From the NCBI RefSeq assembly GCF_000485595.1, contig NW_014579193.1:18188-40486 (forward strand): DNA of 22,299 bases. The letters run 5' to 3'. Positions 10,364 through 18,288 of the stretch are shown here, in pieces; within the stretch, counting starts at the first letter, position 1; each line of letters opens with the position of its first letter. The position numbers and the translations under genes were made by a program. The notes under the pieces were generated by a model that was not told the DNA's origin, made no database searches, and was given only the letters and a program-made list of their open reading frames with translations. The DNA comes from Priapulus caudatus. Taxonomy: Eukaryota; Priapulida; Priapulimorpha; Priapulimorphida; Priapulidae.

Positions 10364-10461
10364 ATAATCATAATAATTATATTTGAAATAATTATACCGT
10401 TAGCATGAAAGACGAACTCTTGCATTATTATTACTAGTAATATAAATATATGATATAATTA

Positions 10462-10951
10462 TGTGACAGTTTAGACACATTATGACAAAGTGGTGTCACC
10501 TGTCGAATGGAAATATAGCCTGACGACACCTAGGATGACGTCACGGGCACACGTCCTATATAAGTAAGAAACCGCCCCTTCCGGGCAGTAACACTTTTGC
10601 TCGTGCTACGAAGACGTGTGGCCGAGTGTTCTGGTCGTGGTCTAGTAAACTACGTGTGTAGTTTTAGTGTGTAGAATCAACCGAGTCTGCGTTTTCTTTT
10701 ACTGTGTGTAAGCGCAGATATTTGTGTGCATGTGTAATGAGGGCTATATTTTATATGCGAATATAGCCTTTTATTGAGGTGTATAATTAATGAGGCATTT
10801 TTATGTGTGAACCGGCCAGACTCAAGCCTATGTTTATCTATGTGTAAAGTAAAACTTAGTACGTCAACACCACTTCAACTCTTCAGTTTATTTTATATGC
10901 GAGTTTTCCTCAAGTAGTTTTTTAACTAGCACGACGGGACCCGCGGCTACA
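10462..10951 (+). mobile_element. Candidate solo LTR or LTR-like block, copy B
   Basis: Starts TGTGACAG and ends GGCTACA, 490 bp. TGACGTCA and CCTATATAAG lie about 70-100 bp in. A 9-bp hairpin (10742-10750 with 10760-10768) follows, and the polyA signal is degraded here (AGTAAA). TG...CA termini and layout suggest an LTR. The absence of a direct repeat at its edges (AATTA versus AGAAA) argues against a recent solo LTR. Confidence 0.33.
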
Positions 10952-11290
10952 AGAAACAAACACAACGCAAGGCTAATCACGAACAATCACATTATACGAT
11001 CATCAGATCCGAACGAGATTTCATATGTACACACACACGTACGTACAGGTGCGTGCACACGCATGCCCGTGTACGTGTTGCTGCTTTCATCGAGTGTTGA
11101 ATGCAATTATACAAACGAAAATGAGGACCACTAATGAACTATCACATACCCCAGCACTCCTGTAGACAGAGCTAGAGCCATAAGGTTGACATACAGGAGA
11201 GGCGTCAGTTTGGTTGCTATGGTATGTGTCAACCAGTATGATTGGTTTATGCTAGGCACGCCCTTCAAACTCGTAGCTAGGGCCTGCATA
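10952..11290. other. Non-coding spacer between LTR-like block and 49-bp repeat
   Basis: No gene is recognised. Contains a short degenerate CA/GT patch (about 11024-11080: ACACACACGTACGTAC and GTGTACGTG), which is shorter in copy A. Open frames on either strand are short and conflict between copies A and B. Confidence 0.4.
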
Positions 11291-11388
11291 CCTCCCAAAG
11301 TGACGCGTCGTCGACCGACCAATTGGAGCGCAAGCAGCTCCTCCCAAAGTGACGCATCGTCGACCGACCAATCGGAGCGCTCGCAGCT
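11291..11388 (+). repeat. Two-copy 49-bp direct repeat with CCAAT boxes, copy B
   Basis: Units 11291-11339 and 11340-11388 are identical at 45 of 49 positions. Each holds CCTCCCAAAGTGACGC, CGTCGACCGACCAAT and a GCAGCT end. Tandem CCAAT-containing units just upstream of a TATTTAAG (about 11426) and a TATATATATGG (about 11483) look promoter-like. Whether they drive any gene is unknown. Confidence 0.75.
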
Positions 11389-11628
11389 CGGGCACTAATG
11401 CTGATGCGATGTTTTGTGGTTGCATTATTTAAGCTGGCTATCGTGAGTGGATGGTTACTGGTAATTTAAAACGAATTCTTTCTATATATATATGGCCCCT
11501 ATTCGACTGCACCACTGCTTTTCGTGCACAAATGTGGTGTTGGCTAGTAATTTCGCGATAACTTTTAAAAATGCCGGACAACATATGACAAGACTCTCAT
11601 GGTGCACAGCTGAGCTGAAGTACATGGC

Positions 11629-11743
11629 TATCTAGCTTTAATAGCGCAACTCGGCCGAAAACGGCCGAAATACTATTTTTTAGCTACTGAAATTCAGTTC
11701 TTAAGTATAGGTTCCTATGGCGCATTTAATAGTAGTCTGCACT
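11629..11743 (+). repeat. Left TIR of large element, copy B
   Basis: Begins TATCTAGCTTTAATAGCGC, then AACTCGGCCGAAAACGGCC, TTTTTTAGCTACTGAAATTC and a weaker inner half ATTTAATAGT...GCACT. The outer ~80 bp match the reverse complement of the right end closely, the inner ~35 bp less so. Confidence 0.82.
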
Positions 11744-11942
11744 CCGATCCCCTACTCGACATTGGTTCACAATAGACATGGTAGATAGGGTGCCTTCGAC
11801 GCTTTTCGGGTAAATCACCAACGAAAATTCGGCTCAGTTTCGGGAGATCTTGTATTCTTAATCTATTGATTCTTATTAAATATTATTAGTATCATCGCCC
11901 GAGTAATTACAGGAAATCCTGCGCGCTGATTGGTCGAGACCT

Positions 11943-11968
11943 AGGTGATTATCTTTTGATAATCACCT
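11943..11968. promoter_or_regulatory. 11-bp hairpin next to inverted CCAAT box, upstream of the short ORF
   Basis: AGGTGATTATC (11943-11953) pairs perfectly with GATAATCACCT (11958-11968) across TTTT. An inverted CCAAT box (ATTGG) lies just upstream at about 11930, and the ATG of the short ORF is about 30 bp downstream. Promoter function is inferred from position only. In copy A the stem is interrupted by indels. Confidence 0.35.
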
Positions 11969-11997
11969 CTAGGGTTTACATTGTAGTGGCGCCAAAA

Positions 11998-12075
11998 ATG
12001 GCGGCTAGATTTGTAAATGTTACGAAAGCCGAAATTGACAAAGTTAAAGAAAATGCTGTCCCGAAAAGTACCTAA
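11998..12075 (+). CDS. 25-codon first-exon-like ORF (possible YR/DUF3504-type N-terminus)
   Basis: The frame opens at an ATG in good context (CAAAAATGGCGG) and reads MAARFVNVTKAEIDKVKENA, then VPKST and a stop. This resembles, from memory, the N-terminal leader of tyrosine-recombinase-like (Crypton/DUF3504) and related repeat-encoded proteins in invertebrates, where an RF-x-V-x3-EI pattern with ENA-P and a Lys/Ser/Thr stretch precedes the main domain. A weak GT donor (AAAAGTACCT) sits at its end, so it may be a first exon whose downstream exons are lost. No recombinase domain is seen in this window, and a chance ORF is possible. Copy A has the same start but is broken by indels. Confidence 0.35.
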   Translation: MAARFVNVTKAEIDKVKENAVPKST

Positions 12076-12325
12076 TATCGGGCAATGATACTAAAACAAT
12101 TATTCGCCTCAGGCTCAGTGAATCCTGTTGAATAATTGTTAATTATTATTATTATTCTAATTATATTCTTAATCCTAATTCTATGCGCAAACCCTATTCC
12201 TTAAGCGCAAAGACACCCCTAGTTTTAATAGAGACTCAATTGATCTGTTTTTTATTCAACTATGATCAAATCAAGAAGCTCAAGCAAGAACCTGAAAATA
12301 TTCATTTGATACACAACAGTATACA
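12076..12325. other. AT-rich spacer inside the large element
   Basis: No coding region is supported. TTATTATT-type low complexity occupies about 12140-12180. No promoter or repeat recognised. Confidence 0.4.
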
Positions 12326-12331
12326 TTTATT
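12326..12331 (-). promoter_or_regulatory. AATAAA polyA signal of the Ulp1-like gene, copy B
   Basis: TTTATT on the plus strand. It lies about 35 bp outside the pogo left end. Without the pogo it would follow the protease stop region by a few tens of bases, which supports insertion of pogo in the 3' UTR. Confidence 0.4.
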
Positions 12332-12364
12332 CTAGTAAGAAATAGAATTTTAAGTGCCAAAAAC

Positions 12365-14722
12365 ATTTCCTCGAACGAGCGCCCAGGCCCTTATTGTTTT
12401 AAACTGTCTCATTGCCCCGGCCCTTTTTCGAGGCAGGCCCTTTTTCGAGGTCCGGCGCTCATATAAATGTATGCCTTATTTCAAGTACAAGTACATTTTT
12501 ATCAGTCAAAATCTAATAGAAATCTCTAAATTCTTCCGAGGTAAACATATTTTCGTTTGAAATTTCATTCACTTCCCCACAAAACATGTCGCAAATTACA
12601 GTTTACGACGCAATAAACTTGTCAAGTATGGAAAGCATCTGACAATTTATTATCGCAAATTTATTTCAAACAAACAGAAGACATGAAACAAATGAACATT
12701 CGACGAGTTTATTACAAAAAACAAAATTCATTTACAATTGAAGACACAGAAACACATTTATTATCTGTTAAAAATGTTGCTAATGGCATGTCATCTTCCT
12801 CATCGCTGTCGTCATGCACCACAAGGCCGTTGTCCTCCTCTTGGTCGGAATCTGCTTGGTTGTCGGAGTCAGTCGCAGCCTGGTATAGGGCAGTCAGGTC
12901 GCCATTTGCATCTCGAAGAATTGACATTTTGTTTAATAGTTCGTCTTTTTGTTCGGACATGATGCCATGGTCTTTGATCACATTGATCAGAGCGTTCTCA
13001 GAATTGTCCACATTGTTTGACAACCCACACACTTTGAAAGATTTTTTTATGAGTTCTGGAGACAGTGACTCCCAAGCCACTTTTCACCCACGTGGCGATG
13101 ATCACTTTGGAGGAGCTCTCATGTTGCCCCCCTTGGTATAAAACTTCTCCCCGTTGGCCATCCACTCGTCGTACTGTTCTCGGCATGCCGTCTTGAATGG
13201 CTGGTTCCAACAAACATCTGGCGCCTGGACCAGTCCAGTGCACCCACCAGGGATGACCGCCATCTCCGTGTTCAGCCGCCGAAGTTTGTCCTTGACAGTG
13301 TCCATAATGTGGCATCGAAAAGCATCCCATGCCAGCAGGCGTTTGCCGAATGCCAGGGCGCCCCACACTTTCGTTAACCAGACAAGTGTGAGGTCTTCGT
13401 TCATCCACCCATTGGATGACATGACAGAAACAACACCACGAACATTGTCTAACTCTTTGTCTTTTCGAACACCTTTAAACACAATAAAGGGCGGTAACTT
13501 TACACCATTGGCTTTGGCAGCCAGGACAACTGTATATCGCGACTTCTCATGACCAGTTGTCTTCAGTGGTATCGACTTGGTACCAGTGAAGTCCACAGTG
13601 GTGTCCCTGGCATGTCGAACCACACCGGGGTCTCGTCCATGCGCCGATCTGCGAGTCTTGAAACAAAAACCGCAACACAATGACCGCACGAACAAGAAGT
13701 ACGACATCATTTTGGATGACAGACGTCTAGAACTTTCTGTGCGAGGGTGTGCGTCGTCAGGGTGATCCCATGGCGTTGAAGAATTTTTCCAACCATCCTC
13801 GAGCTGGCTACAAAGGGGGAGTCGGCGTTTCTCGTGATCAAACAATTCCAGTGCTCGGCGCTGGACTCTCTTCCTGGTGACTCGTAGTCTCGGCTGCTCT
13901 CGTCTTCGATCCACTGGACCAGCCTCTGTCTCCATGTTATCATCAAGAGGCCTGCGCCCCCCTCCATCAAGCTTCCCGTCGTTTGCTGTTGCTGCCATGG
14001 TTTGCTGCTCGTAGCTTCTCCTCCTGCTTCACCCATTCTCTGATGCTTTTGAATCAACATTGAATTTTCTCGCTTTAGCTTCCTTTGAGTTGCATCTTTA
14101 AACCACTGTATGGCTTCAAGCTTGTAAGCTACAGTATAACTCTTCATTTTCCGCTTTCTGGAATCGGGCGTTGGTGTAGGGTGTCTCAGCCATAGTTGAA
14201 AGATAATTCTTAGATTTTACTCTGAACTGATTAAACAATCAGAGAAACTGATTATAAATAATTATTGATCAACACGCATCAATTCAATTTCCAAAACAGC
14301 TCGCTCTTGTCACTATACGTTTGTGTCTCTTGTTGTTAATCTCATATAAAATGCAAAGCCTAAACAAGCTTCGCTCAATATGCAACATTTCCAAAACAGC
14401 TCGCCCCTAATCACTAAAGCTAGTGCTCCACACACGCGGCACGACACGACACGGCAAAACGCAGCGCCGTTATGCTGAAAAAAAAACATTGTGATTTCGC
14501 GCATTGTGTCTGAGCGCATTGTGTTCACTCTGGTCAGAGATAGAGAATTATGCATGTGCTTGTTGTCATTGGCTTGATGTAGCGTGAGCAGAAACATATC
14601 ATTTCATGTTGAACATATCACATCTCATGACCCGGCCCTCATTTATTCTGAAGGGCTTACCCCCGGCCCTATTTCGAGCAGGCCCTCTTACGAGGGCCAG
14701 GCGCTCGTTCGAGGAAATACGG
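12365..14722 (-). mobile_element. Nested pogo/Tigger-like transposon, copy B
   Basis: The left terminus ATTTCCTCGAACGAGCGCC is the exact inverse of the right terminus GGCGCTCGTTCGAGGAAAT (14702-14720), giving a 19-bp TIR. Inside the left end (about 12416-12462) the block CCCCGGCCC...TTCGAGGCAGGCCC...CGAGG...GGCGCTC appears again in the same orientation as at the right end (about 14661-14706), an unusual direct repeat of subterminal sequence. The element holds one minus-strand transposase gene. Its insertion site is identical in copy A. Confidence 0.78.
12712..14193 (-). pseudogene. Pogo/Tigger-like DDD transposase, copy B (frameshifted)
   Basis: About 490 codons from ATG 14191-14193 to TAA 12712-12714, typical of the pogo/Tigger family. 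Visible segments on the minus strand: N-terminal KSYTVAYKLEAIQWFKD (psq/CENP-B-like helix-turn-helix), the RLRVTRKRVQRRALELFD segment of the second helix-turn-helix, KTTGHEKSR and AAKANGVKLPPFIVFKG of the DDE core, LLAWDAFRCHI with the second catalytic Asp, and IPGGCTGLVQAPDVCWNQPF with the third Asp position (pogo uses DDD). A highly acidic tail follows (DSDQEEDNG, DDSDEEDD). The first Asp motif, intact in copy C as AMDETPVWFD, is destroyed here by a one-base deletion. At least four frameshifts separate the segments; nearly all are one-base gaps against copy C. Confidence 0.88.
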
Positions 14723-14734
14723 ATTTACAGTTCT

Positions 14735-15999
14735 TCAGACATTAGCTAAATAAACAATACAAGAATACAAGAACACTAAACAATTCTTAAAGTTGTCTAA
14801 GAATTTATTACATTCTAATGTGAATTTTCTAGAGAGATCAAACATACAGTCCTCGTCGCTAGAAGACTCCGAGATTTCAATGATACCTTCGCACGCACTC
14901 AAAGATCGCATCTCACTCATCACGCTTCCTTGTCTTTTCCTTGCATTTGGAAATCTCCTCGTTACGTTTTTCTACTGTAAAAACGTTGCTGTTGACTGTA
15001 CCTTGTGTCTGAATTTGCACATCTTGGATGCCAAGATTGGACATAGTACTATACGCTGCTGCATCAACAAGATATGAGACACTTGCAATTATACGACGAG
15101 TTGGCAGCTGCGGATTTCCAAGCCAACAAGACGACAATCACAACTGTGACATGAACTCCACGTATTTACCAATAGGTGTACCGTGCCACAAAAACTCTGC
15201 CATATAGCAACAGTGATCGCTCCCAATAACATTAGCCACATTTGCTTAATGGGTATTAATCAGACAGTCCCCAGCTACACATCGAATACTGCTGCACTAC
15301 TTAGGGATGGCGCAGAAAGTCGGCCAACTTCGATGGAACGCACCTTTAGTATGCTTTTATAACCCTTCGAGTGTTCTTAAATTTCTCGGAACTGGCCAAC
15401 ACAAAGCTATCAAAAACACGCGAAAGATCCAACTCGAAACGACTCTTAACCTTAGACAGTGATTCGGGCCAAGCGTGTGGATGAAACGTAGGTTGCCGTC
15501 ACTATTACCTGCCAAACCTGTAGAATAAAGCGAATTTGTTTACATTACCTGAGCCTTGCCTGTTAAATCGTTTTTCAAGTATCATATCTTTGTAGATTCA
15601 ACAAGTTGCTGATATCTCATTGCCTTAAATTCCTACCATTGTTCCGGACTGGCTTGAGATTACTGGTAGAATGCACTTATTGTTTGAAGTTCCATCCAGC
15701 CAACATCACAGAGAGTGAGAAGATCTTTGGTTGAAGTTACCGGAGTATACTAAAATGTCCTGAATCTTCATGTGCGAACCAGTCTCGAACTCATTCAGCC
15801 ATTTCGTATTGCGACATTGCAATTCGTTGATGGTAGTGTTATGGCAGCATCTAGCATTGTTCGATTGCAGTGGCATCTGTTTTTCTTTTCTTTATTTCAT
15901 GATCTTCATCATAGTCTCAATGTCAACGGTAGTAAATATTTTGTTTCTGATTTTCGCGGAATTGTACTCTCTTTTGTCTGAGAGAAATGTCTACTGCGA
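14735..15999 (-). pseudogene. Ulp1-like (C48) cysteine protease gene, copy B (frameshifted)
   Basis: Same gene as 8345-9618. The N-terminal half is more damaged than in A: the MMKIHEI start region runs into a stop, and the catalytic-core segments lie in different frames. B is cleaner at the C-terminal side. 15137-14913 reads SSCWLGNPQLPTRRIIASVS and continues into a Lys/Glu-rich stretch. 14923-14735 carries EGIIEISESSSDEDCMF, a hydrophobic core followed by Ser and acidic residues, as in SUMO-interacting motifs. Whether the C-terminal frames join the protease frame (both copies show a TAA after APTYW/TYW) through an intron, a frameshift or not at all cannot be decided. The 3' end lies 13 bp from the pogo terminus. 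Confidence 0.6.
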
Positions 16000-16302
16000 G
16001 CTAGGCCAAAGTATAGTATTGACGTTACTCGCTAGTATTACGAAATAAAAAAACGCATTTGTTATATTCAATTGAAAGTTTCACTTAGCTATTGTGCTGC
16101 TAGACTTCTGCAGAATGTCGCCAGACTTACGCTCAGTCTCACACATTAACTTCTCACACTTTTAGCGCAATCTGTGCAATAAATTATTAAAACACCACGT
16201 ACGACTTTCTGCACAGCATTAGGCACGAAAACTTAAGTGAAAATTCACTGTCCCCACGGCCGGCAATAATATTGAGAAAATTTGAAAATTTCAGGCTGAC
16301 AC

Positions 16303-16417
16303 AGTGCCACCACTATTAAATCCGCCATAAGATCCTATACATAAGAACTGAATTTTAGTAGCTAAAAAATAGTATTCGCGCAGTTTTCGGCCGATTGGCC
16401 ACTATTAAAGCTAGATT
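16303..16417 (-). repeat. Right TIR of large element, copy B
   Basis: Inverted partner of 11629-11743. Ends ATTAAAGCTAGATTA and is followed within two bases by the MITE start CCCAG. Confidence 0.82.
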
Positions 16418-16418
16418 A

Positions 16419-16748
16419 CCCAGCAAACATGTATGTATCTGGGCGGATACTGGCGTCCGTCCGGCTCGCACCGGCAGTACCGCTAACGCCTCAGCTTTAC
16501 TGGTCAGGTGCTGGCCTGATTATAGCTGATACGGTAACGTTTCAGCTGTACTGCCTGTTACCGGGCCCAGATAACGGCCCCGCATTGGGCCGCTTTCATG
16601 GCGCACAATCGGGCCAGGTACAGCTGAAACGTTACCGTTACAGACCGATGCCAACTAACGAACTGGCCCACTAATGGGCCATATAATCTGGCCCCGTATT
16701 GGGCCAGTTCAGTGCTTCCATAGTCGACGCTAATACGTGCTATCTGGG
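16419..16748. mobile_element. GC-rich MITE-like foldback element, copy B
   Basis: 330 bp, CCCAG...CTGGG ends, same internal hairpins as 10032-10363 but with several one-base gaps inside the long stem. No coding content. Its position immediately outside the right TIR is conserved in both units. Confidence 0.65.
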
Positions 16749-16828
16749 ATAATCATAATAATTATATTTGAAATAATTATACCGTTAGCATGAAAGACGA
16801 ACTCTTGCATTATTATTACTAGTAATAT

Positions 16829-17262
16829 TTGTATACTTGGTATAGTAACACATGAATGTGCCATTACGGTGCCAGTCCCAGTGTGTGGAAAGGGGCAAAG
16901 TAGTAATAAAGAATTTATTCGAGGAAAAAAGAAAAATGTAACAAAATTTAAACAGGTGTGCTTAAACCTCCACCTATCGGTAACAGTTAGTTTGGCGGTT
17001 ATTTAACCTGGAAAGAGATCAGCCAAGTTTCGCCTCTGCTCTTGGTAAGTTCCGTATTTAAGTGCAAATAACAAGTTGTATTTCTTATTATAAGCTATTC
17101 TGTTATTTCAATTGAAAGAAATTAGTATTTGCACAGAAACAAGGAAGTTTTGGGAAGTGTCACTGTTAGAACTAACGAAAACCTGTGCTTGTATACACTG
17201 TCGATCACATGATAATTTAACTCTAAGAAACGGTCTTTGCTAGGGTTAGAAGACCGTATAAT
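16829..17262 (+). other. Unique sequence with a candidate first exon and splice donor
   Basis: After the duplicated block ends, a TTATTTAACC TATA-like motif (about 17000) is followed by ~40 bp and a consensus splice donor, CTTG|GTAAGT, with the GT at about 17045. This could be the promoter and non-coding first exon of a host gene reading rightwards. No downstream coding exon was recognised, so it is a weak call. Confidence 0.2.
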
Positions 17263-17293
17263 TGTATCCCCCGAACGAAGTTCGTGGGATACT

Positions 17294-17345
17294 ATGGGTT
17301 GCATCCGTCGCGCCGCCACCGCGCCGCCGCCGCCGCTGCCGCGAT
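17294..17345. repeat. GCCGCC-rich patch
   Basis: Short GC-rich trinucleotide patch (CGCCGCCACCGCGCCGCCGC region) inside an otherwise AT-rich element, just inside its left terminal hairpin. Confidence 0.6.
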
Positions 17346-17373
17346 AGATTTCCCTGTGAAGGCTCTACCGCCT

Positions 17374-17544
17374 GCAGTTTCTTCCGATCATCTTCAAATT
17401 TTTAATGAAGGTGCGTTATCGTAAGCGAAGACACCTATCTGTTTTGGTGTGGCAGAGTCATCGTTGCCATGGTAACAACATTTTTTGTCGAAATATTCTA
17501 GAACCTGTAACTTCTGCACTTTTTACCGATTGTCATGAGAATTT
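17374..17544 (+). repeat. Left arm of large inverted repeat
   Basis: Pairs with 17794-17972. Best-matching stretches include ATGAAGGTGCGTTAT, GAGTCATCGTTGCCA and TAGAACCTGTAACTT. Confidence 0.8.
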
Positions 17545-17793
17545 ATATTTTATTAAAATTTATAATTAAATTTATATTAAAATTTAAATTTAAAAATTAA
17601 AAATTAAATTTAAATTTAAAAATAAAACTTTAAAATTTAATTATTTGTATTAAAATTGTATTTAACTTGTTATGTCAATTTATATTTAAATTTATGATTG
17701 TCATCAAATATATATATATACATGTATAAATATATATATATAGTTTAATATATATACTATCTAATAAGACATGTTATATCGGCCCTGTGTGCC
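17545..17793. repeat. AT-rich spacer of the inverted repeat
   Basis: Almost only A and T, made of AAATTTAAATTT-type and TATATA runs. It forms the loop between the two arms. Confidence 0.8.
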
Positions 17794-17972
17794 AAATTCC
17801 ATGACAATCGGGTAAAAACAGCACAAGTTACAGGTTCTACAATATTTCCACAAACATTTTGTTACCGTGGCAACGATGACTCCGCCCACACCAAAACGAT
17901 TGGCGTCTTTGCTTTACCATAACGCACCTTCATGCCAAATTTGAAGATGATCCGAGATCGGGTAAAAACTGC
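17794..17972 (-). repeat. Right arm of large inverted repeat
   Basis: Reverse-complement partner of 17374-17544, with a few indels; slightly longer. Confidence 0.8.
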
Positions 17973-18288
17973 CCACCTTGATCATATTTCTCTTCCGCTC
18001 TCTAACTTAGCCCCTAATTGACCTAGCGCCACCAAACTTGGTATGCTTACATCTTGGGGAGAAGGTCTGTCCCATACCATAACCACCACTGCCCTTGACC
18101 TTAGTTTGACCTTCACCGTCGACTTACATTTCCTCTTCGGCCTCCTAAGGTAACCAGATTCCATATACTTGCACATCTGAGGCACACCAGTTGTCTAACA
18201 AACCTTTGTCTCTGTGACTTATTTAACTTTACCTGCCTTCTACGTCCTTACAGAGATATTCTATTCATACTAGATCACGGGGGATACA

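Larger units (their letters stand above)
3956..10443 (+). repeat. Tandem duplicated unit A (~6.5 kb)
   Basis: This block aligns end to end, in the same order and orientation, with 10444-16828. Landmark pairs include the GTGACAGTTTAGACACATTA motif (3977 and 10463), the left TIR (5133 and 11629), the pogo left end (5897 and 12365), the pogo right end (8323 and 14722), the protease gene, the right TIR (10031 and 16417), the MITE, and the tail ending ACTAGTAATAT (about 10443 and 16828). Differences are mostly single-base insertions and deletions scattered across the block, denser in the left two thirds. Either a genuine tandem duplication or an assembler duplication (two alleles or error-rich reads placed in tandem) would give this. 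Confidence 0.88.
11629..16417 (+). mobile_element. Large TIR DNA element with Ulp1-like protease, copy B
   Basis: 4.79 kb between ~115-bp inverted repeats 11629-11743 and 16303-16417. Order inside: left TIR, an inverted CCAAT box and 11-bp hairpin, a 25-codon plus-strand ORF, AT-rich spacer, nested pogo element (12365-14722), Ulp1-like gene (minus strand), right TIR. Subtracting the pogo leaves about 2.4 kb with no visible transposase. Ulp1-type proteases are known as passengers or accessory genes in several eukaryotic DNA transposon groups (some MULEs and the KDZ/Zisupton group). Membership of either is not shown here. Confidence 0.68.
10444..16828 (+). repeat. Tandem duplicated unit B (~6.4 kb)
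   Basis: Head-to-tail second copy of 3956-10443, with all sub-elements in the same order. It is generally a little cleaner than A in the left two thirds, and the two are close to identical over the last ~800 bp. The junction sequence near 10444 (AAATATATGATATAATTATG) resembles the start of unit A (AATATATTGACTATAATTTAG), so the repeat boundary lies within this AT-rich stretch. Confidence 0.88.
17263..18288. mobile_element. ~1.03-kb foldback element with perfect 11-bp TIRs
   Basis: TGTATCCCCCG (17263-17273) and CGGGGGATACA (18278-18288) are exact inverse ends. At the left end a hairpin (17264-17276 with 17280-17292, GAA loop, one mismatch) sits on the TIR. A second, larger inverted repeat pairs 17374-17544 with 17794-17972, about 85% matching by eye, around an extremely AT-rich core (17545-17793). 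The remainder (17990-18270) has no gene; its TGACCTTAGTTTGACCTTCA motif is typical of repeats in invertebrate genomes. A non-autonomous DNA element is inferred. No target duplication is evident. Confidence 0.55.

Noticed and set aside
10462-10951. Complete LTR retrotransposon
   Set aside because: No gag/pol reading frames, primer-binding site, polypurine tract partner or target duplication; kept only as an LTR-like block.
11291-11388. CRISPR-like direct repeats
   Set aside because: Only two adjacent units with no spacers, in a eukaryotic context.
12683-13141. 152-codon plus-strand frame over the transposase C-terminus, and similar plus-strand frames at 13154-13552 and 19574-19825
   Set aside because: Antisense shadows of the transposase; the minus strand holds the recognisable motifs.
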